Source: JAKAWQ01 sp035509315 (GTDB taxonomy: Bacteria; Pseudomonadota; Alphaproteobacteria; Acetobacterales; Acetobacteraceae). Taken from it: 64,000 nt of DNA. The stretch's first letter is position 1. Each line of letters begins with the position of its first letter. Shown here one piece after another: positions 56,591 through 64,000 of this stretch. The translations under genes and the position numbers were made by a program. A model generated the notes under the pieces. The model ran no database searches. It saw nothing but the letters and a program-made list of their open reading frames with translations, and was not told the DNA's origin. The stretch is taken from contig DATJLS010000054.1 in NCBI GenBank assembly GCA_035509315.1, positions 62,001-126,000 of the forward strand, given 5' to 3'.

Positions 56591-57988
56591 CTATGGCCCG
56601 AGAATCGAGATCACGCTCGGTGCCGGAAGGGTCTGAGCCGAGGTGTTGAGCGCCAGAAGCTGCAGCACGACCTCCATCACTTCGGACGAGCGGTCCGCGC
56701 CGGAGGGATCGACGGCGACACAATAGCGTACGCCATCATAAAGGGCGACGATCCTGTCCGCCGTGGCGAAGCAGCCCTGGCGTACCTCGAACAACCGGTC
56801 GATCCCAAGGCCGGTGTCGATCTCAGGCGGTGCGAGCGTCTGGCCGACCCCGATATCGAGCTCACCGCGCGCCAGCTCACCAAGATAGTAGATGATTCCC
56901 TCGACCGAACGGATGGTGAGGCGAACATCGAAGGAGACCGTCGTTATCTCGCCGCTCGCGGTTCGGACGGCGGCGGCGAAACGATTGCGCGGTTCGGCAT
57001 AGCCCAGGCGCTCCTCGACGTCCGCCCGCACGCGGGCCGATGCGCCACAAGCCTGTGCTTCGGCTTCCTCAACGGCTGCCTGTGGTTCGCGTGGCGGCCC
57101 GATGATCGTATCGCCGGGCGCGAGCACGCCCAATGCAGCGAGAGTCTCGCTTGCCGCCTGAAGATTCTGGTTGTTGCGGTCGATACAGAAGCGGCTCTGC
57201 TCGGACGTGCGCTGCAAGCGATAATATTCCGTGACGCCTTGGCGTGCGAGGTCGGCGCGTTCATCCGGTGTGATGAAGGGATCAGAGGCGGGGGTGAAGA
57301 GCTTGAGCTCCGCCCCTTCGGTCAGAGGTGCCAGCGCGCGCAGGCTCGATATCTCATTGGCGGTCAGTGGCGGGCCGATATTCGCGACATTTTTTGCGAC
57401 CTCGGAACTCAGTCCGAGATCGACGAGCGCGGTGATGACGAACTCGAAGCGACGGAAATTGTCGCGATAATAGTCATTGTAGAAGACTTGCGGCAATCCG
57501 CCGTGCGTCGCGATATCGATGCGGCTGATCAGGAGCGTGAGCAGGAGCGCCTTCGGAAATCCCTGCTCCATGTAATAATCAATGCTGGTGAGCGGGATCG
57601 GGGAAAGGATGCCCTCGTAGAATTCCTTGGTGTCGAGATTGGCGACGGTGAATGCCTGGCTGCCGCTCAAGGTTGCGCTCGGGCTTGCGGTGTCGGCATG
57701 GCCGAAGGTAGGCGGGCTTGGGTTGAAGGGCAGCGTGAAGGCGGCGGTGCCGGAAGCTGAAGTCTGACCGGTGACCTGGGTGAAGTCCGTGAACTGGAGC
57801 GGTTCGCGATAGGCGGCACGCATCACGTTGAGCATGAGCTGGCTCTCCTTGATCTCCTCCGCCTGCTGGTTGTAGGCGAGCGCGCGTGAACCGAAATTGT
57901 CCACGGCGACGCAGCCGGCAAGGCCGAGCAGCGCGATCAAAACGAGCGGCGCCCCCAGCGGCCTCTTTCCCGGCGGCCTCTTCCCCAT
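56591..57988 (-). CDS. Large lipoprotein heading the SLOG/RyR operon
   Basis: A 465-residue protein with a lipoprotein signal (basic MGKRPPGKRPLG, hydrophobic core, lipobox LAGC at about residues 22-25). The start at 57988 is chosen for an excellent GAGGAGG site; longer frames upstream are rejected. The mature protein is mixed alpha/beta with conserved-looking LMLNVMRAAYREPLQFTDFT, SRIDIATHGG and VRLTIRSVEGIIYYLGELAR segments. I do not recognise a named domain, although similar lipoproteins with a YREPLQFTD-like stretch seem familiar from proteobacteria. Its place at the head of the operon predicts an envelope partner of the two membrane proteins downstream. Confidence 0.7.
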   Translation of the reverse strand: MGKRPPGKRPLGAPLVLIALLGLAGCVAVDNFGSRALAYNQQAEEIKESQLMLNVMRAAYREPLQFTDFTQVTGQTSASGTAAFTLPFNPSPPTFGHADTASPSATLSGSQAFTVANLDTKEFYEGILSPIPLTSIDYYMEQGFPKALLLTLLISRIDIATHGGLPQVFYNDYYRDNFRRFEFVITALVDLGLSSEVAKNVANIGPPLTANEISSLRALAPLTEGAELKLFTPASDPFITPDERADLARQGVTEYYRLQRTSEQSRFCIDRNNQNLQAASETLAALGVLAPGDTIIGPPREPQAAVEEAEAQACGASARVRADVEERLGYAEPRNRFAAAVRTASGEITTVSFDVRLTIRSVEGIIYYLGELARGELDIGVGQTLAPPEIDTGLGIDRLFEVRQGCFATADRIVALYDGVRYCVAVDPSGADRSSEVMEVVLQLLALNTSAQTLPAPSVISILGP

Positions 57989-58193
57989 CGCCTCCTCTCC
58001 GTTGCCTCTCCCCGTTGCCATATTGAGCGGCAATCGCAACAAGCGTCGCACGGTGCTCTCTTTTCTGGCAAGGCTTGCGGCGAGGGGGCCTCCCGGCAAC
58101 GTGATGGAGGCGGCGTAAGCCCCCTCTTCCGGGCGACCGGATCGATGCGATAATATTTGGCAACTGTAGCGGTTTGCATTCCGGATCCGGCCC
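57989..58193. promoter_or_regulatory. Divergent promoter region of the SLOG/RyR and TIR/nSTAND operons
   Basis: About 200 bp separate the lipoprotein gene (minus) from the TIR gene (plus). Part near 58140-58180 is AT-rich (GATAATATTTGGCAACTG). No clear palindromic operator is seen. Both operons must start here or inside it, so they probably share control. Confidence 0.4.
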
Positions 58194-59660
58194 ATGGGCT
58201 ATACGGCTTGCGAGTGGGACATTTTCATCAGTTATGCCCGCGCCGATGACGTTGCGGTGGCTTCAGAGAAGGGTTGGGTGGAGCGTCTCTACGAAGAGTT
58301 GAGCAAGCTCCTGCCTCAGCAACTCGGCGGCAGAACCCCGACGATCTTTTTCGATCGCAACAGTTCCGCTTCCAATCATCAGCTCGACCGGCTGGTCACG
58401 GCGGCACGCAACGCGGCGGTCTTTCTTGCCATAGCCTCGGACTCCTACGCGGACCGCGATTGGACCCGCAAGGAGCTCGATGCTTTTGTCGCGCACAATC
58501 GCTGGAACGACGCAGACGCGACGCGGCTCTTCGCGGTCGAATGCCGGGAGCCTGAGAATCGCGCATGCTTCCCTCCACCGCTCGACAACGCCATGGCTCG
58601 GCCGATGTGGAAGCGGTTGGGCAAGACGACTTTGCCTCTTCAACCCGAGGACAGGGAATATTCCGATAACCTCTATCTGCTGGTTGACGAGATCGCACGG
58701 AAGTTGCGTGAGATCCGCGCCGATGAGGCAAGGCGCGCGGCATCCCCGGCGGCGGCTTCCTCGCCGCCCGCTGCCGGGCGCCCGGGAGCGCGTTCCGGGC
58801 AACATCCCGAGGGGTGCGCCGTTTTGCTCGCTCAAGTGACGGAGGATCTCGACGATCAGCGCGAGCAGGTGCTGAGCTATCTCGCCCAGTACGAGATCCA
58901 GGTGTTGCCGGCCGAGGATTACCCGCAAGGCGGAGATGCCTTCCGAGCCGCCTTCGCCGCCGACCTCGAGCGGGCAGACCTCTTTGTGCAGCTTCTCGGG
59001 GAGCGCCCGGGGCGCAAGCCGCGCGATCTGCCGGAAGGGTATGCCCAGTTCCAGGCCGCCGCCGCTGCGGCCAAGGGCATCGAGATCATGCAATGGCGAA
59101 GCCCGGAGCTCCGGCCCGATGCCGTTGCCGATGCCGGGCACCGCGCGCTGCTTGGCGGCGAGCATGTGATCGTCGATAGCCTGGAGGGCTTCAAGGCGGC
59201 GGTGCGCAAGGCACAGGCACGCAAGGCGGCATCGCCCGCGGAGGCGCGTCGTACGGCCTCTTCCTCCTTCGTCTTCATCGATGCCGCGGAAGATGATTTC
59301 GAGGCGGCGCGCCTGATCGCGGAGGAGCTCAAGCGGGAATCGTTTGGCGCGGCACTGCCGATCCTCGAAGGACCGACCACGGAGTTGCGGGCCGATCTTG
59401 AGGAGAACATCATCAATTGCCGCGCCATGGTCGTGGTTTATGGCCAGACCACGCCGCTTTGGGTGCGTGGGCACCTGCGCCTTTACAACAAGCTCAAGGA
59501 GAGCCGCACAGAGCCGCCGCGCGTGCTCGAGCTCTGGCTCGAGCCGCCGGAGGACAAGAAGGACCATGATTTCTGGCTGAGTGAGCTCAAGCGCATTCGT
59601 GTCTCCGCGCCGCTTAGCAAGCAATCTCTCCAGCCGTTGATCGAGGCGCTCGCCGAGTGA
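58194..59660 (+). CDS. Protein with one TIR and two TIR-like domains
   Basis: A 488-residue soluble protein. Domain one (about 7-150) is a TIR: WDIFISYARADD opens it, and SDSYADRDWTRKELDAF (82-98) carries Glu94 where NAD-cleaving TIRs have the catalytic Glu. After a Pro/Ala linker, domain two (about 208-340, starting CAVLLAQVTEDLDDQREQVL) and domain three (about 357-488, SFVFIDAAEDDFEAARLIAE) repeat the strand-helix order of TIR or DUF4062-like folds without the Glu motif. TIR domains in bacterial defence hydrolyse NAD or make cyclic ADP-ribose signals; activity is inferred. The stop overlaps the GTG of the nSTAND gene. Confidence 0.75.
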   Translation: MGYTACEWDIFISYARADDVAVASEKGWVERLYEELSKLLPQQLGGRTPTIFFDRNSSASNHQLDRLVTAARNAAVFLAIASDSYADRDWTRKELDAFVAHNRWNDADATRLFAVECREPENRACFPPPLDNAMARPMWKRLGKTTLPLQPEDREYSDNLYLLVDEIARKLREIRADEARRAASPAAASSPPAAGRPGARSGQHPEGCAVLLAQVTEDLDDQREQVLSYLAQYEIQVLPAEDYPQGGDAFRAAFAADLERADLFVQLLGERPGRKPRDLPEGYAQFQAAAAAAKGIEIMQWRSPELRPDAVADAGHRALLGGEHVIVDSLEGFKAAVRKAQARKAASPAEARRTASSSFVFIDAAEDDFEAARLIAEELKRESFGAALPILEGPTTELRADLEENIINCRAMVVVYGQTTPLWVRGHLRLYNKLKESRTEPPRVLELWLEPPEDKKDHDFWLSELKRIRVSAPLSKQSLQPLIEALAE

Positions 59661-62600
59661 GCGGGTCGGTCAGGCTTCCCTATCCGGGGCTTCGTCCGTT
59701 CAAGCGCGACGAGACGGATCTCTTCTTCGGCCGTGAATCCTGCGTCGATGAAATGGTTGGCCGGCTCTCGGCGACCCGTTTCCTCGCGGTGCTCGGCCCT
59801 TCCGGCAGCGGCAAGTCCTCGCTCGTGCGCACCGGGCTTCTCGATGCGCTGGAGATCGGCCTGATGGCCGGAGCCGGGCCCCGCTGGCTGATCGTTGAGA
59901 TGCGCCCGGGGGGGCGGCCGATCGAGAACCTCGCCCGTGCCCTGCAGCGTACGGCAGGCGACGGGGTGGACCGGGCACCGCTGGCTTCCCAGCTCCGGCG
60001 CGGCCCTCGCTCCGTGATCCATTGGTGTCGCGAAGGCAACCTTCCCGGGCGGACCAATCTTCTCATTCTCGTCGATCAGTTTGAGGAGCTTTTCCGTTAC
60101 GCCGATTACGCCGGGCGAGAGGATGCGGAACGTTTTGTCGCCCTTCTGCTCGAAAGCGCCGCGGCCGAGCAGGCACCGATCTATGTCGTGCTGACGATGC
60201 GTTCGGAATTTCTCGGTCCCTGCGCGCTTTTCCCCAATCTCGCCGAGCGGATCAATGCCGGACTTTATCTCGTGCGGCGAATGACGCGCGAGGAGATGCG
60301 CGAGGCCATCGAAGGTCCGGCCGGGGTCTGTGGTTTCACGATCGAGCGGGCATTGGTCAGCCGCCTCCTCAACGATCTGGCAAGCTTCGCGCCCTGGGAA
60401 GACGAGCGTAGTGTCGATCAGCTCCAGCTCCTGGCAAGACGTGCCGACCAGCTGCCGGTGCTGCAGCACGTGCTGAACCGGCTTTGGCTTCGCGCGCGTT
60501 CCGCGGAGCAGGATGGGCCGGTCACGCTTCACCTCGCCGACTACGAGGCGCTCGGCGGCCTCGGAGGCGCGCTCAACGCGCATGCAGAGGAGGTGCTGGC
60601 TTCAATCGGGCCGGAGTACGAGGCGACGGCAAGGACCGTGTTTCGTGCGCTGGTGAGCGGCAGCACCGTTGCCACTGCGGTTCGCCGGCCTTGCCGCGTC
60701 GAAGAACTCGTGAACCTAGCAGGCGGAGACCGTGCCGCGGTGGAGCGCGTGGTGGACGCATTCCGCGCTCCGGAGTGCAATTTTCTTATCGGCTCGGATC
60801 AGGGTCCGCTCACTCCGGAAACTGTGATCGATATCAGCCACGAGAGCCTAATCCGCCAATGGAGCAGGCTCCGGCAATGGGCCCAAGACGAGGCACGGGC
60901 AGCGGGGGAGTACCGTGACCTTGAGAAGAGCGCGAGCCGCTGGCAGGCGGGCCATGGCGCGCTGCTCGGCAAACGCGATCTTGACGCCACGATGGCGTGG
61001 TGGGAGCGCGAACGGCCGAACACCGCCTGGGCGGAACGCTATGGCGGCAATTTCGCGCTCGCTACACAATATCTCGACAAGAGCAAACGCGGGGTGACGA
61101 TCCAGCGCTTCTCACGTGGCGCCTATGGCGGTTTCGTTCTGTTGTTCCTGGTTGCCGGATCTATCATCGCCTACCAGTACTGGCGCAACCAGAGGCTTCT
61201 TGCGGCGACGCAGGCCGACCTCGTGGGCACCAGTTACATGTTGGGCGAGAGCGCAACCAAGGGCCAGCTAAACTACGTTCTTGCCATGGTCTATTTCCTC
61301 AAGGCCGCCAAGCTCGGTTCCCTGGATGGCGCGTACCGTGTCGGCTATCTCTATGCGCAAGGTAACGGCGTCAAGCAAAGCTATCCCATGGCCGTGATCT
61401 GGTACGGCAAGGCGGCGGGCAGCGGCTACGCTGCGGCGGAAAATGATCTCGGCTATCTTTACGACTATGGGCTGGGTGTCCCGCAGGACAACAACAAGGC
61501 TGCCGAGTTCTATCGCAAGGCCGCCGACCAGGGGGACGCGACGGCGGAATATAATCTCGGCTGGGATTATGACAACGGCGTCGGGGTCAAGCGGCAGGAC
61601 TCTCATGCCGCGGCGGATTGGTACCGCAAGGCTGCCGATCAGGGCGATGGAGCGGCGCAAACCAACCTCGGCTATTTTTACGAGCACGGACGCGGTGTGA
61701 AACAGGACTATGCCAAGGCGGCTGAGTTGTATCGCAAGGCTGCCGACCAGGGCGATGAAGTGGCGGAAAACAATCTGGGTTATTTTTACGAGCACGGCCT
61801 TGGCGTGAAACAGAACTATGCCAAGGCAGCGGAGTTATATCGCAAGGCCGCCAATCAGGGCGGCGCCACGGCGGAAGATCATCTCAGCAGTCTTTACGAG
61901 CGTGGCCTTGGCGTCGACCAGAATTATGCCATGGCGGCGGATTGGTACCGCCAGGCTGCCGATCAGGGCGATGCTCCCGCGGAGGCTGAACTTGGCTATC
62001 TTTATGAGCACGGTCTTGGCGTGAAGCAGGACTATGCCGAAGCGGCGAAGTTGTATCGCAAGGCCGCTGGCAAAGGCGATTCCACGGCGGAGTACGATCT
62101 TGGCCTTCTTTATGCTGAAGGCCGGGGAGTGAAGCAAGACTTTGCCCAGGCGGCGGAATGGTATCGCAAGGCTGCCATTCAAGGTGACGAGGCGGCGCAA
62201 TCCAATCTGGGCTATCTTTACGAGCATGGTCTTGGCGTGAAGCAGGACTATGCCGAGGCGGCGGAATGGTATCGCAAGGCTGCTCTCCAGGGGGATTCTG
62301 CGGCAGAATTCGATCTTGGCTTTCTTTACGCTGAAGGCCGGGGAGTGAAGCAAGACTTTGCCCAGGCGGCGGAATGGTATCGCAAGGCTGCTCTTCAGGG
62401 CGACGGAGACGCAGCGTACAACCTTGGCAATCTTTACGATGCCGGTCACGGCGTGCCACAGAGCGACGCTGAAGCCATGAGGTGGTTCGCGAAGGACTCG
62501 GCTACTGGCGATTCTGACGGGGAACGGCGGATCGGTGACATTCTTGCCCGCGAGAAGAAATACGATGAGGCGCTTGCCGCATACCGGAAATCGGTCCGGC

Positions 62601-63010
62601 TGGCGCAAGCTGCACTGGTTGCGAATCCGAACGATTCCGACGCCAAGGAGGCCATTCCTCTCCTCGCCGGTGATGTCGGCGATGTCGCCTATGAGTTTCT
62701 TCTTCAGGGCGAGTTCAAGAAGGCGCTGGATACGGCGAACCTCTCGGTCGGCCTGATGCCGGAATCGGTCTGGCTCCAGAGCAATCGCGCCGACGCGCTG
62801 ATGATGCTTGGGAAGACGGACGAGGCGCGCGCGATCTATCTTCGGTTCCGGGCGGTCAAGGATGCCGGCAATGGCCAGTCTTGGACCGACGGTGTGCTGA
62901 GCGACTTCGCCGCTTTGCGCAAGAAGGGATTTTCCAGCCCGTTGATGGCGGAGATCGAGACGACGTTGCGTACGACGACGGGCGAGGCTGACCCAACGGG
63001 CCAGCCGTAG
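59657..63010 (+). CDS. nSTAND NTPase with transmembrane helix and eleven Sel1 repeats
   Basis: An 1117-residue protein. PYPGLRPFKRDETDLFFGRE (9-28) is the typical nSTAND1 entry, Walker A is GPSGSGKSS (47-55), and Walker B is LLILVDQFEELF (135-146, Asp140). A helical and winged region extends to about 480. One membrane helix (about 488-510, FVLLFLVAGSIIAYQYW) follows, then eleven 36-residue Sel1 repeats (about 555-955; consensus LGYLYEHGLGVKQDYAEAAE) and a TPR-like end. STAND ATPases are signal-triggered switches; Sel1 repeats bind proteins and would be periplasmic if the helix is oriented N-in. It starts with GTG overlapping the TIR stop, so TIR is the probable effector or partner. Confidence 0.8.
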   Translation: MSGSVRLPYPGLRPFKRDETDLFFGRESCVDEMVGRLSATRFLAVLGPSGSGKSSLVRTGLLDALEIGLMAGAGPRWLIVEMRPGGRPIENLARALQRTAGDGVDRAPLASQLRRGPRSVIHWCREGNLPGRTNLLILVDQFEELFRYADYAGREDAERFVALLLESAAAEQAPIYVVLTMRSEFLGPCALFPNLAERINAGLYLVRRMTREEMREAIEGPAGVCGFTIERALVSRLLNDLASFAPWEDERSVDQLQLLARRADQLPVLQHVLNRLWLRARSAEQDGPVTLHLADYEALGGLGGALNAHAEEVLASIGPEYEATARTVFRALVSGSTVATAVRRPCRVEELVNLAGGDRAAVERVVDAFRAPECNFLIGSDQGPLTPETVIDISHESLIRQWSRLRQWAQDEARAAGEYRDLEKSASRWQAGHGALLGKRDLDATMAWWERERPNTAWAERYGGNFALATQYLDKSKRGVTIQRFSRGAYGGFVLLFLVAGSIIAYQYWRNQRLLAATQADLVGTSYMLGESATKGQLNYVLAMVYFLKAAKLGSLDGAYRVGYLYAQGNGVKQSYPMAVIWYGKAAGSGYAAAENDLGYLYDYGLGVPQDNNKAAEFYRKAADQGDATAEYNLGWDYDNGVGVKRQDSHAAADWYRKAADQGDGAAQTNLGYFYEHGRGVKQDYAKAAELYRKAADQGDEVAENNLGYFYEHGLGVKQNYAKAAELYRKAANQGGATAEDHLSSLYERGLGVDQNYAMAADWYRQAADQGDAPAEAELGYLYEHGLGVKQDYAEAAKLYRKAAGKGDSTAEYDLGLLYAEGRGVKQDFAQAAEWYRKAAIQGDEAAQSNLGYLYEHGLGVKQDYAEAAEWYRKAALQGDSAAEFDLGFLYAEGRGVKQDFAQAAEWYRKAALQGDGDAAYNLGNLYDAGHGVPQSDAEAMRWFAKDSATGDSDGERRIGDILAREKKYDEALAAYRKSVRLAQAALVANPNDSDAKEAIPLLAGDVGDVAYEFLLQGEFKKALDTANLSVGLMPESVWLQSNRADALMMLGKTDEARAIYLRFRAVKDAGNGQSWTDGVLSDFAALRKKGFSSPLMAEIETTLRTTTGEADPTGQP
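61326..62520 (+). repeat. Tandem 108-bp units encoding Sel1 repeats
   Basis: Eleven consecutive units of 108 bp (one of 111) encode the Sel1 repeats of the nSTAND protein. Units at about 62090-62190 and 62310-62410 are almost identical over roughly 70 bp (both contain GAAGGCCGGGGAGTGAAGCA), and the intervening units share long blocks. Such DNA identity points to recent duplication or gene conversion and predicts copy-number change between strains. Confidence 0.8.
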
Positions 63011-63017
63011 AGTTGCC

Positions 63018-63719
63018 TTGAGCGCAATCCCCTACCATTCGGCGCTGATCGTTGGTGCGGGTTCGGGCATCAGCGCCTCGCTCGCCCGCTTGCTCGCGGC
63101 TGAGGGACTCGGTGTGGGTCTTGCCGCGCGCAATATCGAGAAGCTCACCCCGCTCGCCGCTGCGACCGGCGCGCATCTCTTCACTGCTGACGCTGCCGAG
63201 CCTGATGAAGCGGCAAAACTTTTCTCAGCGGTAGACGCCAAGCTCGGCGAGCCGGATGTTGTCATATACAATGCATCCGCTCGCGCTCAGGGCTCGCTAT
63301 TGGACCTCGATCCGGAGGCGGTGCGCCGTGCAATCGCGGTGACCGCCTTCGGCGGCTTCCTCGTCGCCCGCGAGGCCGCGCGGCGCATGGTGCCCCGCGG
63401 GCGCGGCGCGATCTTCTTCACCGGCGCGAGCGCCAGCGTGAAGGGATTTCCGCGTTCGGCGAGCTTTGCAATGGGCAAATTCGCGTTGCGCGGCCTGGCG
63501 GAGAGTGCTGCGCGCGAACTCGGGCCGAAGGGAGTCCACGTTGCCCATTTCGTCATTGACGGCGTGGTGCGCGGGGCTCGCTACCCCGATCCGCCGGAAC
63601 GGCCAGACAGCACGCTCGACCCCGATGCGATCGCGCAGGCTTATCTCGATCTGCTTGCCCAGCCGCGGAGCGCCTGGACATTCGAGATAGCACTGCGTCC
63701 CTGGGTGGAGAATTTTTAG
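63018..63719 (+). CDS. SDR-fold protein with Phe in place of the catalytic Tyr
   Basis: A 233-residue SDR fold starting with TTG 7 bp after the nSTAND stop. The cofactor loop is VGAGSGISASL, the N-A-S motif is VIYNASA, and Ser138 lies in TGASAS. The Y-x-x-x-K motif reads F150-A-M-G-K154. It is clearly related to the protein encoded at 12620 (same GGFLVAREAARR and TGASAS segments, same Tyr to Phe change), so a shared non-classical function is likely. Close spacing suggests co-transcription with the TIR/nSTAND pair, but it could be a bystander of the island. Confidence 0.75.
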   Translation: MSAIPYHSALIVGAGSGISASLARLLAAEGLGVGLAARNIEKLTPLAAATGAHLFTADAAEPDEAAKLFSAVDAKLGEPDVVIYNASARAQGSLLDLDPEAVRRAIAVTAFGGFLVAREAARRMVPRGRGAIFFTGASASVKGFPRSASFAMGKFALRGLAESAARELGPKGVHVAHFVIDGVVRGARYPDPPERPDSTLDPDAIAQAYLDLLAQPRSAWTFEIALRPWVENF

Positions 63720-63967
63720 ACGGGGAGCGGCTTATTCCGTTGCCAGGATCTCCCTCGGGCATGGGGGCTCGTTGCCAGGGCGCGGAGGCAGCGGACCGCT
63801 ACATCGTCGGCCTCCGTGGACCGGAACCTCGCCTTGCGAACCGACAATCCGCCAATTGCCAATCGGCCAATTGCCAGTCCACCGATTGCGGCAGTGCCGA
63901 TGGCGGGCGCTGTAATCCAAGTTGGAGGCGAGATTTCGTATTGGGTGATGCTGAAGCCTGCCCGCAA
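63716..63967 (-). CDS. Short repeat-containing protein, tentative
   Basis: An 83-residue frame with a regular IGTAAIGGLAIGRLAIGG run, a five-residue period like pentapeptide-type beta-helices, followed by VRKARFRSTEADDVAVRCLR. Alphaproteobacterial small proteins with this kind of A-I-G-x-L run exist to my memory. No clear ribosome binding site is seen, and it converges on the SDR gene with a 4-bp overlap of the ends. The call is weak. Confidence 0.4.
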   Translation of the reverse strand: MRAGFSITQYEISPPTWITAPAIGTAAIGGLAIGRLAIGGLSVRKARFRSTEADDVAVRCLRALATSPHARGRSWQRNKPLPV

Positions 63968-64000
63968 TCTTTGCCTCGTCGTTATTCTCCGATCTCTTTT

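Noticed and set aside
61326..62520. Regular 108-bp repeats that might look like a repeat array or CRISPR
   Set aside because: Units are coding, contiguous and in frame within the nSTAND gene; there are no spacers.
3..63895. ACCGATTGCGG present near both ends of the window, suggesting a long repeat
   Set aside because: Only 11 bases agree and the surroundings differ; chance is sufficient.

Overview
The window is high-GC DNA with tightly packed operons, several 4-bp start/stop overlaps and Shine-Dalgarno starts. Gene content (a cytochrome bd operon with a CydX-type subunit, cyanase, ThrE-type and DHA2 exporters, a pyruvate/indolepyruvate decarboxylase, a RbsABC-like importer) fits an alphaproteobacterium. 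I cannot fix the family from the sequence alone; Acetobacteraceae or a related group is plausible. I see no rRNA, tRNA, CRISPR array, transposase, integrase or replication origin, so this looks like chromosome carrying one accessory block at the right.

Layout. 0.6-7.2 kb: sulfotransferase, ThrE-type exporter, DUF3429 membrane protein, Crp-type regulator, family 2 glycosyltransferase and a CNNM/HlyC-type membrane protein. 7.2-10.5 kb: an HxlR regulator behind a perfect 14-bp inverted repeat, followed by an EmrA/EmrB-like drug efflux pair, all overlapping. 10.5-14.4 kb: thiolase, DUF302 protein, CGFS glutaredoxin, an SDR with Phe in place of the catalytic Tyr, and a ketopantoate-reductase-like enzyme. 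14.4-18.2 kb: a penicillin-acylase-family Ntn hydrolase followed 4 bp later by a GH3-family acyl-amido synthetase. 18.2-25.2 kb: cyanase, HAD dehalogenase, exported nucleosidase, Nudix protein, small ACT-like protein, an unassigned PLP enzyme and a divergent Lrp/AsnC regulator.

25.4-35.9 kb is the respiratory block. On the minus strand cydD-cydC-cydA-cydB is followed by two tiny membrane protein genes: a CydX-like protein with an extra N-terminal helix, and a 32-residue protein coupled to it by ATGA. A near-consensus FNR/FixK box with a -10-like hexamer lies before cydA. A fused, two-in-one ABC exporter is transcribed divergently. 36-43 kb holds an SDR, small secreted proteins, twin lipoproteins and a ThDP-dependent 2-keto acid decarboxylase. 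43-52.4 kb holds a sugar-type ABC importer, ChrA, a DedA-PAP2-LssY fusion with a degenerate PAP2 core, and small proteins.

52.6-63.7 kb looks like an accessory conflict or signalling island. One operon encodes a lipoprotein, a two-helix RCK/TrkA protein with a C-terminal ryanodine-receptor (RyR) domain, and a SLOG protein with SLATT-like membrane helices. Divergently from it run a triple TIR/TIR-like protein and a large nSTAND NTPase with a transmembrane helix and eleven Sel1 repeats, then an SDR. This combination is the best candidate here for an undescribed system.

Two families of dispersed palindromic elements occupy the intergenic gaps. Family 1 (about 100 bp, ends like TAGAGCGGGAT) often supplies the stop codon of the gene it abuts. 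Family 2 (about 125 bp, ends like GTGTCCTGCC and CGGGACAC) contains two hairpins whose stem sequences differ between copies while the pairing is kept.
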